Positions 46,769-55,911 of a stretch of 64,000 nt of DNA are shown here, in pieces. Numbering within the stretch: the stretch's first letter is position 1; each line of letters starts with the position of its first letter. This DNA comes from Lysobacter_C viscosus (GTDB taxonomy: Bacteria; Pseudomonadota; Gammaproteobacteria; Xanthomonadales; Xanthomonadaceae): the NCBI RefSeq assembly GCF_046600715.1, contig NZ_JBJMAV010000005.1:219111-283110 (forward strand), written 5' to 3'. A program made the translations under genes and the position numbers. The notes under the pieces are model-generated. The model saw nothing but the letters and a program-made list of their open reading frames with translations, ran no database searches and was not told where the DNA came from.

Positions 46769-48796
46769 TTACAGCAGCGGCACCATCAGCAGGGCGACGA
46801 TGTTGATGATCTTGATCAGCGGGTTGATCGCCGGCCCGGCGGTGTCCTTGTAGGGGTCGCCGACGGTGTCGCCGGTGACCGCCGCCTTGTGCGCCTCGCT
46901 GCCTTTGCCGCCGAAGTGGCCATCCTCGATGTACTTCTTGGCGTTGTCCCACGCACCGCCGCCGGTGGTCATCGAAATGGCCACGAACAGGCCGGTGACG
47001 ATGGTGCCGATCAGCAGGCCACCCAGTGCGATCGGTCCCAGCAGCAGCCCGACCGCGATCGGCACCGCGACCGGCAGGAGCGAGGGGATGATCATTTCCT
47101 TGATCGCCGACTTGGTCAGCATGTCGACCGCACGCGAGTAGTCGGGCTTGGCGGTGCCTTCCATGATCCCGGGGATCTCGCGGAACTGCCGGCGAACCTC
47201 CTCGACCACGCTGCCTGCGGCGCGGCCCACGGCCTCCATCGCCATCGCCCCGAACAGGTACGGGATCAGGCCACCGATGAGCAGGCCGATGATCACGTAG
47301 TGGTTCGACAGGTCGAAGGTGTACTCCACGCCGGGGTTGCTGGCCCGCAGGTTGTAGGTGTAGTCGGCGAACAGCACCAGCGCCGCCAGCGCCGCCGAGC
47401 CGATGGCATAGCCCTTGGTCACCGCCTTGGTGGTGTTGCCCACCGCGTCCAGCGGGTCGGTGATGGCACGCACCTCGGGTGGCAGCTCGGCCATCTCGGC
47501 GATGCCACCGGCGTTGTCGGTGATCGGGCCGTACGCATCCAGGGCGACGATCATGCCGGCCATCGACAGCATCGCGGTGGCGGCGATGGCAATGCCGTAC
47601 AGGCCACCCAGCTCGAAGCAGCCCCAGATCGCGAGGCAGACGGCGAGCACCGGCAGGGCGGTCGACTTCATCGAGATGCCCAGGCCGGCGATGATGTTGG
47701 TCCCGTGCCCGGTGGTGGAGGCCTGCGCCACGTGCTGCACGGGCTTGAACTGGGTACCGGTGTAGTACTCGGTGATCCACACGATGGCGCCGGTCAGCAC
47801 CAGGCCGATCAGCGCGCAGCCGTAGATGTTCATCGCCCCGTAGACGTTGTCGGCCATCAACGCGGTGGTGATCGGCCAGTACGCGATCGCCGCCAGCACG
47901 CCCGAAACGATGACGCCGCGGTACAGCGCGCCCATGATCGAGCCACCGGCCTTCACCTTGACGAACATCGCCCCGACGATGGAGGCGATGATTGACACCC
48001 CGCCCAGCACCAGCGGGTACAGCGCGCCGTTGGCACCGACGTCGCCGGCCATCAGGAAGCCCAGCAGCATCGTCGCGATGACGGTGACGGCGTAGGTCTC
48101 GAACAGGTCCGCGGCCATGCCCGCGCAGTCGCCGACGTTGTCCCCGACGTTGTCGGCGATGACCGCCGGGTTGCGCGGGTCGTCCTCGGGGATGCCGGCT
48201 TCGACCTTGCCTACCAGGTCGGCGCCCACGTCGGCGCCCTTGGTGAAGATGCCGCCGCCCAGTCGCGCGAAGATCGAGATCAGCGAGCTGCCGAATGCCA
48301 GGCCGACGAGGGCGTGCAACGCGTCCTCGCCGACGATGCCCATCGACGCCAGCGCCATCCAGTAGCCGGCCACGCCGAGCAGGCCCAGGCCGACGACCAG
48401 CATGCCGGTGATCGCACCGCCACGGAACGCAACGTCCATGGCCGGGCCGATGCCCTTGCGTGCGGCTTCGGCGGTGCGCACGTTGGCGCGGACCGAAACG
48501 TTCATGCCGATGTAGCCGGCCGCCCCCGACAGCACCGCGCCGATCAGGAACCCGATCGCGGTGGCCCAGTCCAGGAACAGGCCGATCAGTACCAGAAGTA
48601 CTGCGCCGGCGACGGCGATGGTGGTGTATTGCCGGTTGAGGTAGGCGTGCGCGCCTTCCTGGATCGCGCCGGCGATCTCCTGCATGCGTTCGTTGCCGGC
48701 GGGCTGCGCGCTGATCCAGCGCGCCGAGATGATCCCGTAAAGGATCGCGATGACGGCGCATACGAGCGCCAAGGTCAAACCGTACTGCTCCAGCAT
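46769..48796 (-). CDS. hppA: Membrane-bound proton-pumping pyrophosphatase
   Basis: 675 residues, about sixteen membrane helices. It couples PPi hydrolysis to H+ pumping. The PPi site is visible in KGADVGADLVGKVEAGIPEDDPRNPAVIADNVGDNVGDCAG. The motif GNTTKAVTKG has Lys where K+-dependent enzymes have Ala, which marks the K+-independent class. The ATG at 48796 (MLEQYGL) has GGGGAGGGG upstream. It sits between a CmpX-like channel gene and the PPi-dependent phosphofructokinase. Confidence 0.96.
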   Translation of the reverse strand: MLEQYGLTLALVCAVIAILYGIISARWISAQPAGNERMQEIAGAIQEGAHAYLNRQYTTIAVAGAVLLVLIGLFLDWATAIGFLIGAVLSGAAGYIGMNVSVRANVRTAEAARKGIGPAMDVAFRGGAITGMLVVGLGLLGVAGYWMALASMGIVGEDALHALVGLAFGSSLISIFARLGGGIFTKGADVGADLVGKVEAGIPEDDPRNPAVIADNVGDNVGDCAGMAADLFETYAVTVIATMLLGFLMAGDVGANGALYPLVLGGVSIIASIVGAMFVKVKAGGSIMGALYRGVIVSGVLAAIAYWPITTALMADNVYGAMNIYGCALIGLVLTGAIVWITEYYTGTQFKPVQHVAQASTTGHGTNIIAGLGISMKSTALPVLAVCLAIWGCFELGGLYGIAIAATAMLSMAGMIVALDAYGPITDNAGGIAEMAELPPEVRAITDPLDAVGNTTKAVTKGYAIGSAALAALVLFADYTYNLRASNPGVEYTFDLSNHYVIIGLLIGGLIPYLFGAMAMEAVGRAAGSVVEEVRRQFREIPGIMEGTAKPDYSRAVDMLTKSAIKEMIIPSLLPVAVPIAVGLLLGPIALGGLLIGTIVTGLFVAISMTTGGGAWDNAKKYIEDGHFGGKGSEAHKAAVTGDTVGDPYKDTAGPAINPLIKIINIVALLMVPLL

Positions 48797-49120
48797 GAAC
48801 CCCTCCCCAGAGTGGACATCACGGGACAACGGATTTGATGAATCGGAATCTGATGATTCGTAGGTGTTTGAACCGGATCTGGAACGCGTGCCTGGTGCGC
48901 CGGGACACTGTCCATCCCGGGCCCGACGAAGCAGGACGAGGTCGATCAGGTCTCGGGTCGGCCGGCGCCGTGGCGCGGACAACGGCGCCGACTATGGCAC
49001 AGCCCCCGGACCTGCGACAGCTCGTGAATCCGGGGTTCAGGGCCTGCGTGACAGCCTGCGGCTCCCTTCCCACGGGCGAGTGCGTGCCACGGCCGCACCC
49101 CCGACGCCGGAGCCGATGCC
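48797..49120. other. Divergent intergenic region hppA / secreted protein
   Basis: 324 bases without a gene. Near hppA it holds related direct repeats TGATGAATCG (48836-48845) and TGATGATTCG (48851-48860) and a small palindrome GAATCTGATGATTC (48846-48859), in a locally AT-richer stretch that probably contains the hppA promoter. The remainder is GC-rich and I see no further signal. Confidence 0.45.
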
Positions 49121-49642
49121 ATGCGTTATCCCTTTCTGCTTGCCGCCATTGCCACCGCCCTTGCCATCCAGCCCGCGCGGGCTGGCGACCCGAAGCCCGA
49201 GGTCGAACGTGGCGCGGTGACTGCGCAGGCGGTGGGCGTGGCACATACGTTGCGGACGATCCCGGAGGCGTGCGCTCGCCTGGAGGGCGCCTTCACCGGC
49301 CAGGCCGGGGCGCCCTACCGTTTCGCGGTGGTCCGCACCAGCCCGAACTGCCAACCCCGCGCGCAGTTCGTGGAGGCGGCCCAGGCCAGCCCCTCCGTGC
49401 AGGCCGGATGGGTGCTCAACGACCTCATCCGCGTCCCCCAGGCCGACTGCCAGACCCGGCAGGCCGTGGTGCGGGTGTGGCGCAAGCCGCTCGCGCAGGC
49501 GCAGGCGACGCAGCGCGATGGCCAGGGACAGATGCGGCTGTACCTGGAAGACCTGCGCAACTCGGCCAAGGCCGGGAAGCTCGACGCCGTGCCGAAGTTT
49601 GCCGCGACGATGGCGGTCGAAGGACTGCCGTGCGGCGGCTGA
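49121..49642 (+). CDS. Hypothetical secreted protein
   Basis: 173 residues with a signal peptide (about 1-22, ending ARA). The mature part has four cysteines (in PEACARLEG, SPNCQPRAQ, QADCQTRQA, GLPCGG) that could form disulfides in the periplasm, and a VVRVWRKPLAQAQATQRDG stretch. I recognise no domain. It lies between hppA and the PPi-phosphofructokinase, convergent with the latter. Confidence 0.65.
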   Translation: MRYPFLLAAIATALAIQPARAGDPKPEVERGAVTAQAVGVAHTLRTIPEACARLEGAFTGQAGAPYRFAVVRTSPNCQPRAQFVEAAQASPSVQAGWVLNDLIRVPQADCQTRQAVVRVWRKPLAQAQATQRDGQGQMRLYLEDLRNSAKAGKLDAVPKFAATMAVEGLPCGG

Positions 49643-49703
49643 CCCTGCAGCGGCAGGCCCGCCCCCTGGCATCGGAAGAATGACCGGAAGACGGGTCGCG
49701 TAA

Positions 49704-50960
49704 TCAGTCCTGCCAGTCCGGCAGCCGCTTGGGCACCGGCTGGTTGCGCAGGGTCACGTAGTCGGGCAGGCCGTCGCGCCCATAGGGCGGCGGAGCCTCG
49801 CCCCGGATAAGCGGCTGCAGGTAGGCCCGGGCCTTGGCGGTGATGCCATGGCCGTCGCGGCGGATGAAGGCGGCCGGCATCTTCTTTTCGTGGTTGGCGA
49901 TCTTCGACAGCGGTGCCGGCTCGATCTTCCAGCGGTACGGGGCATCGGAAGTCCGCACGATCACCGGCATCACCGAGTTCCTGCCGGCCAGTGCGTATTC
50001 GACTGCGGCGGTGCCCACGGCGATCGCCTGCTCCAGGTCGGTCCGGGACGCGATGTGGCGCGCGGAGCGTTGCAGGTAGTCGGGCAGGGTCCAGTGCACC
50101 TTGAATCCAAGCATGTCCTTTACCCGGCCGGCCAGATGCGAGGCCACGCCTCCCAGCTGGGTGTGTCCGAAGGAATCCTTGCCGCCCCCGGCATCGGCGA
50201 TGAAGCGACCCTCTGCGTCCTGAATGCCCTCGCTGGCCACGACCACGCAATAGCCCACGCGCTCGACCGTAGCCTTCACCCGCTTGAGGAAGTCCGCTTC
50301 GTCGAAGGGGCGCTCGGGGAACAGGATCAGGTGCGGTGCCTGGTCCGGACCCTCGCCGGCCAGCCCCGCGGCGGCCGCAAGCCAGCCGGCGTGGCGGCCC
50401 ATGGCTTCGTAGACGAAGACCTTGGTGGAGGTGTCGGCCATCGCCGCGACATCCAGCGCCGCCTCGCGTACCGACACCGCGGTGTACTTCGCGGCCGAAC
50501 CGAAGCCCGGGCAGCAGTCGGTCACCGCCAAGTCGTTGTCCACCGTCTTGGGCACGCCCACGCAGGTCAACGGATAGTCGAACTCCGCCGCCAGCCTGGA
50601 GACCTTGAGCGCGGTATCGGCCGAATCGTTGCCGCCGTTGTAGAGGAACCAGCGCACGTCATGCGCACGCAGCACGTCCAGCAGGCGCTCGTAGCGGGCA
50701 CGGTCGTCGTCGAGCGATTTCAGCTTGACCCGGCACGAGCCGAACGCCCCGCCCGGCGTATGCGCCAGGGCGCGGATGTCGGCAATCGACTCGCGTCGCG
50801 TGTCGATCAGCTCCTCCCGCAGCGCGCCGAGGATTCCGTTGCGGGCGGCCAGCACCGGGACCTTGCGCGCCCGGGCGGCCTGGATCACCGCCGACGCGGT
50901 TGCGTTGATGACGGCGGTGACGCCGCCGGACTGGGCGTACAGCAGGGTTCCGGATGCCAT
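49704..50960 (-). CDS. Pyrophosphate-dependent 6-phosphofructokinase
   Basis: 418 residues. It phosphorylates fructose 6-phosphate with PPi in a reversible step of glycolysis. PPi rather than ATP use is supported by GVPKTVDND, where Lys replaces the Gly of ATP-dependent enzymes, and by YNGGNDS in place of GGDGT. The catalytic TVDND Asp and the substrate-site EAMGRHAGW are present. The start at 50960 (MASGTLL) is preferred; an ATG at 50972 is possible. It diverges from adk. Confidence 0.93.
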   Translation of the reverse strand: MASGTLLYAQSGGVTAVINATASAVIQAARARKVPVLAARNGILGALREELIDTRRESIADIRALAHTPGGAFGSCRVKLKSLDDDRARYERLLDVLRAHDVRWFLYNGGNDSADTALKVSRLAAEFDYPLTCVGVPKTVDNDLAVTDCCPGFGSAAKYTAVSVREAALDVAAMADTSTKVFVYEAMGRHAGWLAAAAGLAGEGPDQAPHLILFPERPFDEADFLKRVKATVERVGYCVVVASEGIQDAEGRFIADAGGGKDSFGHTQLGGVASHLAGRVKDMLGFKVHWTLPDYLQRSARHIASRTDLEQAIAVGTAAVEYALAGRNSVMPVIVRTSDAPYRWKIEPAPLSKIANHEKKMPAAFIRRDGHGITAKARAYLQPLIRGEAPPPYGRDGLPDYVTLRNQPVPKRLPDWQD

Positions 50961-51092
50961 GGGCGGGTCCATTGTTCGTGGGGGTGCCGGCCGGATGGGG
51001 TAAGCTGGCGGCCGTTTGCCGGCGGGGCAGGCGCTGCCGGAGTGTAGCGCCGCCCGTGCAGGCGCCAGGTCCAGACTGCGGGAGCGATGTAG

Positions 51093-51671
51093 ATGCGATT
51101 GGTACTTCTGGGTGCGCCCGGTTCCGGCAAGGGCACGCAGGCCGCACGGCTCGAGGAGCACCTGCAGGTGCCGCACATTTCCACCGGCGACCTGCTGCGC
51201 GCCGAAGTCGCCGCCGGCAGCACGCTGGGGCGCGAGGCCAAGGAAGTCATGGCCCGGGGCGAACTGGTCAGCGACGCCATCCTGCTGGGCATGCTGGAAG
51301 ACCGCTTCTCGCGGCCCGATACCGCCGGGGGGTTCATCCTCGACGGATATCCGCGCAACCTGGCACAGGCCGACGCGCTTGACGCGTTGCTCAAGCGCAT
51401 CGGCCAGCCGATGGACGCCGCGGTGCAGCTGGACGTGGCGACCGACCTCCTGGTGGAGCGCATCGCCGGCCGGGCCGCGGCCGAGGGGCGGGCCGACGAC
51501 ACCCCCGATTCGGTGCGTACGCGACTGCAGGTGTACGACTCGCAGACGGCGCCGGTGATCGGTTTCTACCGCACCCACGGCCAGCTGACGGTGGTGGACG
51601 GCGTGGGCACGCTGGACGAGGTGTTCACCCGCATCATCGAGGCCATCGCGCCGGTGCGCGAAGTCGGCTGA
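51093..51671 (+). CDS. adk: Adenylate kinase, short form
   Basis: 192 residues. It interconverts ATP, AMP and ADP. P-loop GAPGSGKGTQ at the N terminus, the AMP-binding HISTGDLLRAEV and the DGYPRNLAQA segment are clear. The LID is short, without a zinc-finger insert, as in Xanthomonadales enzymes. It diverges from the PPi-phosphofructokinase across 132 bases. Confidence 0.96.
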   Translation: MRLVLLGAPGSGKGTQAARLEEHLQVPHISTGDLLRAEVAAGSTLGREAKEVMARGELVSDAILLGMLEDRFSRPDTAGGFILDGYPRNLAQADALDALLKRIGQPMDAAVQLDVATDLLVERIAGRAAAEGRADDTPDSVRTRLQVYDSQTAPVIGFYRTHGQLTVVDGVGTLDEVFTRIIEAIAPVREVG

Positions 51672-51773
51672 TCCCGCGGGTCCGGCGCCGCTGACACGAT
51701 CGACTGCACTGCCGCCACGGCGATGCCGGGCGCGTCCCGCGCACCCCGGCCACGAACCACAGGTCACCCCGCC

Positions 51774-53150
51774 ATGAAACTGCACATCCTGGGCATCGCC
51801 GGCACCTTCATGGGCGGCGTGGCGGCGCTGGCCCGCGAGCTGGGCCACGAGGTCGAAGGCAGCGACCAGGCCGTGTACCCCCCGATGTCCACCCAGCTGG
51901 AGCAGCTGGGCATCGCGCTGCGGCAGGGCTACCAACCGTCGAACATCTCGGCCGACTGCGACGGCATCGTCGTGGGCAACGCGCTTTCGCGCGGCAATCC
52001 CGCGGTCGAGGCGGTACTTGACCAGGCGCGCCCCTATACCTCCGGTGCGCAGTGGCTGGCCGAGCAGGTGCTGCCCGGGCGCGAGGTGATCGCCGTCGCC
52101 GGCACGCACGGCAAGACCACCACCTCGACCATCCTGGCCTACCTGCTGCAGGCGGCCGGCGCCGAGCCCGGCTTCCTGATCGGCGGCGTGGCCGAGGACT
52201 TCGGGGTATCGGCGCGCACCGGCCAGGGCCGTGCGTTCGTCGTTGAAGCCGACGAGTACGACACCGCCTTCTTCGACAAGCGCAGCAAGTTCGTCCACTA
52301 CCGGCCGCGCATCGCCATCCTCAACAACCTGGAGTTCGACCACGCCGACATCTTCCCGGACGTGGCCGCGATCCAGCGGCAATTCCACCACCTGGTGCGC
52401 ACCGTGCCCCGCAATGGCCGGCTGATCGTCAATGGCGAGGACGCGCGCCTGGGCGAGGTGCTGGCCATGGGGTGCTGGACGCCGGTGGAGACCTTCGGCC
52501 TGGCCGCCGACAAGGCCGGGGACTTTACCTGGACGGCGCGACTGCTCCACGAAGACGGCAGTGCCTTCGCGGTGCTGCACCGCGGCGTCGAGTTGGGCGA
52601 GGTGCACTGGCCCCTGCTGGGCAGGCACAACGTGATGAACGCACTGGGCGCGTTGGCAGGAGTGGGGGCGGCCGGCCACGACGTCGCCGCCGTGCTGCCT
52701 TCGCTTGCCGCGTTCCGCAGCGTCAAGCGGCGCATGGAGCTGGTTGGCACGCACGCCGGGGTCAGCGTCTACGACGACTTCGCCCACCACCCCACGGCCA
52801 TCGCGACCACGTTGTCCGGGCTGCGCGCGCGCGTGGGCGGGGCACGCATCGTGGTGGCGATGGAGCCGCGCAGCAACTCGATGCGGCTGGGCGCGCATGC
52901 CGACGCGCTGGCGCCGTCGCTGGCCGGCGCCGACGCGGTGGTGTTCCTGCATCGCCCCGAACTGGCATGGGACGGCGGCAAGGTCGTTTCCGCGTTGCGC
53001 GGCGAGGGCGTGGCGGTACCCGACGTGGAAGCGCTCATCGACGCGCTGCACGCGCGCGTTTCAGCCGGCGACCACGTGGTGTTCATGTCCAACGGCGGTT
53101 TCGACGGGGCGCCGCGCCGCTTCCTGCAGGCGCTGCACGACGCCCACTGA
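51774..53150 (+). CDS. mpl: UDP-N-acetylmuramate:tripeptide ligase (murein recycling)
   Basis: 458 residues. It reattaches recycled L-Ala-gamma-D-Glu-meso-DAP to UDP-MurNAc. Mur ligase layout: MKLHILGIAGTFMGG N-terminal Rossmann part, ATP loop GTHGKTTT, central metal/ATP motif LEFDHADIF and C-terminal DDFAHHPTA. The start after IGI-type glycines and the tripeptide-ligase pattern separate it from MurC. Confidence 0.95.
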   Translation: MKLHILGIAGTFMGGVAALARELGHEVEGSDQAVYPPMSTQLEQLGIALRQGYQPSNISADCDGIVVGNALSRGNPAVEAVLDQARPYTSGAQWLAEQVLPGREVIAVAGTHGKTTTSTILAYLLQAAGAEPGFLIGGVAEDFGVSARTGQGRAFVVEADEYDTAFFDKRSKFVHYRPRIAILNNLEFDHADIFPDVAAIQRQFHHLVRTVPRNGRLIVNGEDARLGEVLAMGCWTPVETFGLAADKAGDFTWTARLLHEDGSAFAVLHRGVELGEVHWPLLGRHNVMNALGALAGVGAAGHDVAAVLPSLAAFRSVKRRMELVGTHAGVSVYDDFAHHPTAIATTLSGLRARVGGARIVVAMEPRSNSMRLGAHADALAPSLAGADAVVFLHRPELAWDGGKVVSALRGEGVAVPDVEALIDALHARVSAGDHVVFMSNGGFDGAPRRFLQALHDAH

Positions 53151-53173
53151 TGGCTCGCCTCCGACGCGCCAAG

Positions 53174-53179
53174 TAGACT
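53174..53179 (+). promoter_or_regulatory. Candidate -10 of a leaderless LON-domain mRNA
   Basis: TAGACT ends 7 bases before the ATG at 53187; no Shine-Dalgarno is visible. It lies just after the mpl stop. Confidence 0.35.
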
Positions 53180-53186
53180 GGTGCGG

Positions 53187-53777
53187 ATGAGCAACGAACG
53201 CTCCGCGACCGAATCGCTCGGCCTGTTCCCGCTGCACACGGTGCTGGTGCCGGGGGCCTCGCTGGGCCTGCGCATCTTCGAGCCGCGCTACCTGGACCTG
53301 GTCCGCGACTGCAGCCGGGAAGGGCGCGGTTTCGGCATCTGCCTGATCATCGACGGCGAGGAGTCCGGCGCCGCCACCTCCGCCGCGGCGTATGGGACCG
53401 AGGCGGTGATCGAGGACTTCGGACGTGGCGACGACGGCCTGCTGACCTTGCGCGTGCGCGGGACGCGGCGTTTCCACGCCCGGCGGGTGCGGGTGCGCGA
53501 CAACGGCCTGCAGGTGGCGGACGTGGACTGGTGCGGCGAGGACCCGATCGAGCCGGTGCGGCCCGAGCACGCGCTGCTGGCCACGCTGCTGCGCGAGGTG
53601 CTGGACAAGGTCGGCGGCGAACACGCCAAGGCGACGGCCGACCGCTTCGACGATGCCTCGTGGGTGGGCTGGCGGCTGGTCGAACTGTTGCCGGTCGCCG
53701 ACGAACAACGGCAGGCCTTGCTGCAGCTCGACGACCCGCACGAGCGCCTGCAGCAGGTGCTCTCGCTACTTCCCTGA
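53187..53777 (+). CDS. LON peptidase substrate-binding domain protein
   Basis: 196 residues consisting only of a Lon N-terminal domain (LGLFPLHTVLVPGASLGLRIFEPRYLDLVRDC...FGICLI), without ATPase or protease parts. Such stand-alone proteins are widespread and uncharacterised; they may bind unfolded substrates. The ATG at 53187 is preferred over the GTG two codons earlier. The last 12 bases overlap the convergent DedA-PAP2 gene. Confidence 0.88.
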   Translation: MSNERSATESLGLFPLHTVLVPGASLGLRIFEPRYLDLVRDCSREGRGFGICLIIDGEESGAATSAAAYGTEAVIEDFGRGDDGLLTLRVRGTRRFHARRVRVRDNGLQVADVDWCGEDPIEPVRPEHALLATLLREVLDKVGGEHAKATADRFDDASWVGWRLVELLPVADEQRQALLQLDDPHERLQQVLSLLP

Positions 53778-55799
53778 CGCCGGCTCCGCCGCGGGCGTCG
53801 GCGCGGGATCGACAGGGATCCGCACGCGCATGACCGGCACGCCCGGATCAGCGGGGTGCACCGATTCCTCCGGCTCCAGCCCTGCCAGCGCCGCGCGCAG
53901 CACCTCGCGGGCGGTACGGTCTTCCGGCACCGGCAGCCACAGGGCCACCGCGTCCAGCGGTCGGCTCAGGCGCAGGGTCTGCGCGGTGCCGATCCACAGC
54001 GGCGTGCCGTCGTCCAGCTGCACTGGCGAAGGCCACAGCCGCAGCGCGAAACGCTCATCGGCAGAGCGTCCCACGCGCAGCATCAGGAGCGCTTCGGCGT
54101 GGGCGTCCAGCGTCGCCGGCAACACCGCTTGCCTACGCGCCGGCACGTCGTCGTCCAGCAGCGATACCGTGGCCTGCCAGTCCGCCTGCGGCTGTACCCG
54201 CCAGCCCCGATCCTCCAGCCGCGCCTGCAGCGGCGCCAGCGGTCCGGCCACCTGCACGCCCAGGGGCCAGCGCTGGCGGGGATTGCTCTCGTTGCGGCGT
54301 GCCGGAAGCTGCGTCCAGCCGTGTTGCCACCATGCGTCGGCGGCCACGCGCTGCAGCGCGACCGGCGAGTGGAACTTCGCCAGCAGGTCGTCGGCGGCAC
54401 GGGGGGCGTGCCAGAGCGCCGCGGCAGTGAAGCTGCCATAGAACAGCCACGCCATCGGCCGCATCCAGAACGACCGCGACACGTGTCGCCGGTAGGCGAT
54501 TCCCAGTACCAGCAGCCACAGGATGCCGAACAGCGTCCCGCCGATCAGGTCGCTGGGCCAGTGCGCACCCAGGTACAGCCGCGAGAAACCCACCAGCGTG
54601 GTGACCACGCCGGCCAGAAGGTACGGCCACACCCGCTTGCGGCCGGGCAGTTCGCGCGCGATCAGTACCGCGAAAAAGCCGAACGCCACCGTGGTCATGG
54701 TGACCGCCACCGACGGGAAGCCGAAGCCGGCAGGGGCGGTGGGCGGTCGTGGCATGTCGATCGCCGCCTCCAGCAGGGACGTCAGCACCAGGCCGAACAC
54801 CAGCGCAGCGAGCCAGTGCGCAGCCGCCATCCAGCGCTTGCGCCACAACAGGTACGCCATCAGGACCGCCGAGGCGGTGCCCAGCACCATCGGGTCGCCC
54901 AGGCTCGCCAGCCCGGCCATCAGGCGGTCGGCCAGGGGATTGCGCAGGCTCCACATCAGGTCGTGGACGTAATGGTCCAGCGCCAGCGGCCCCCCGGAGG
55001 CGAGCAGCCCCGCGAGCAGCGTGAACCACGCCCAGCTGATCGCCAGCAGGCACGCCGCCAGCATGATCAGCGACGACGATTCCGGGCGGTTGGGGTCGAT
55101 CAGCGCCCCGCTGTATCGACCCAGTCGGGGGTGCGCCCGGGTCCACGCCAGGGCACGCGCCAGGAGGCTGTCGGCGTGCTGCGCGAACCAGCGCCAGGTG
55201 TAGAGCACGCCGGCCCAGACCAGCGCGACCGCGGCCAGCAACCCCAGCAGCACCAGGGCCAGCCGGTCGGCTACCGCGGCCACCGCGTCGTAGGAGGCAC
55301 CCAGCACCCAGCCGGGGGCCAGGAACGCCCCGGCCCAGGCCAGGCAGGCCACCGCGCTGGGCAGGGCATAGCGGCGTATCCGCATTCCCAGCATGCCGGC
55401 GATGGCCGGCACGAACGGTCGCACCGCGCCCACGAACCGGGCGATGTAGATGCTCTTGACCCCATGCCGGCGGAACAGCCCCTCGCCGCGGTCAAGCCAT
55501 TGCGGATAGCGTGAGAACGGCCATCGCTGGCGCAATTGCGTGCCCCAGCGCCGCCCGATCCAGAAACTCAGTGCATCGCCGGCGAATGCACCCGCGGCCG
55601 CGCACACCAGCGCGTAAGGGCCGTTGATGTGGCCCAGACCCACTGCGGCACCCACGGCGAAAAGCAGCGGCAGCGCCGGCACCACGATGCCGACCACCAC
55701 CAGTGCATCGCAGAAGGCGATCAGGAAGACCAGCATGCCGGCCGCGACCGGGTTCGCATTGATCCACGCGGTCGCGGTTTCGAGCCAGGCCGGTTCCAT
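53766..55799 (-). CDS. DedA-PAP2-LssY three-domain membrane protein
   Basis: 677 residues. Residues about 1-200: DedA/SNARE-associated domain (FVGAVRPFVPAIAGM). About 290-470: PAP2 phosphatase-like membrane domain. About 500-660: LssY C-terminal domain. The architecture is known as a DedA/PAP2 fusion, thought to act on undecaprenyl- or phospholipid phosphates. In the PAP2 part SRLYLGAHWPSD (motif 3) is intact, but motif 2 reads FPSVAV instead of PSGH and motif 1 (AAIDMPRP) has Glu where Lys is expected, so catalysis is doubtful. Confidence 0.88.
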   Translation of the reverse strand: MEPAWLETATAWINANPVAAGMLVFLIAFCDALVVVGIVVPALPLLFAVGAAVGLGHINGPYALVCAAAGAFAGDALSFWIGRRWGTQLRQRWPFSRYPQWLDRGEGLFRRHGVKSIYIARFVGAVRPFVPAIAGMLGMRIRRYALPSAVACLAWAGAFLAPGWVLGASYDAVAAVADRLALVLLGLLAAVALVWAGVLYTWRWFAQHADSLLARALAWTRAHPRLGRYSGALIDPNRPESSSLIMLAACLLAISWAWFTLLAGLLASGGPLALDHYVHDLMWSLRNPLADRLMAGLASLGDPMVLGTASAVLMAYLLWRKRWMAAAHWLAALVFGLVLTSLLEAAIDMPRPPTAPAGFGFPSVAVTMTTVAFGFFAVLIARELPGRKRVWPYLLAGVVTTLVGFSRLYLGAHWPSDLIGGTLFGILWLLVLGIAYRRHVSRSFWMRPMAWLFYGSFTAAALWHAPRAADDLLAKFHSPVALQRVAADAWWQHGWTQLPARRNESNPRQRWPLGVQVAGPLAPLQARLEDRGWRVQPQADWQATVSLLDDDVPARRQAVLPATLDAHAEALLMLRVGRSADERFALRLWPSPVQLDDGTPLWIGTAQTLRLSRPLDAVALWLPVPEDRTAREVLRAALAGLEPEESVHPADPGVPVMRVRIPVDPAPTPAAEPASGK

Positions 55800-55899
55800 C
55801 GCCCCATTATGGCAGCGGGCCGCACGTTCCCGGCTGGTTGTCCTGCATGTTGTGGGGCCACGCCGCAGGTCATCGTGCCGCCGCATTCTCCCCATTGCG

Positions 55900-55905
55900 T
55901 ACACT
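55900..55905 (+). promoter_or_regulatory. Candidate -10 of a leaderless kinase-like gene mRNA
   Basis: TACACT ends 6 bases before the ATG at 55912, with no Shine-Dalgarno in between. Confidence 0.35.
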
Positions 55906-55911
55906 GGCGCG

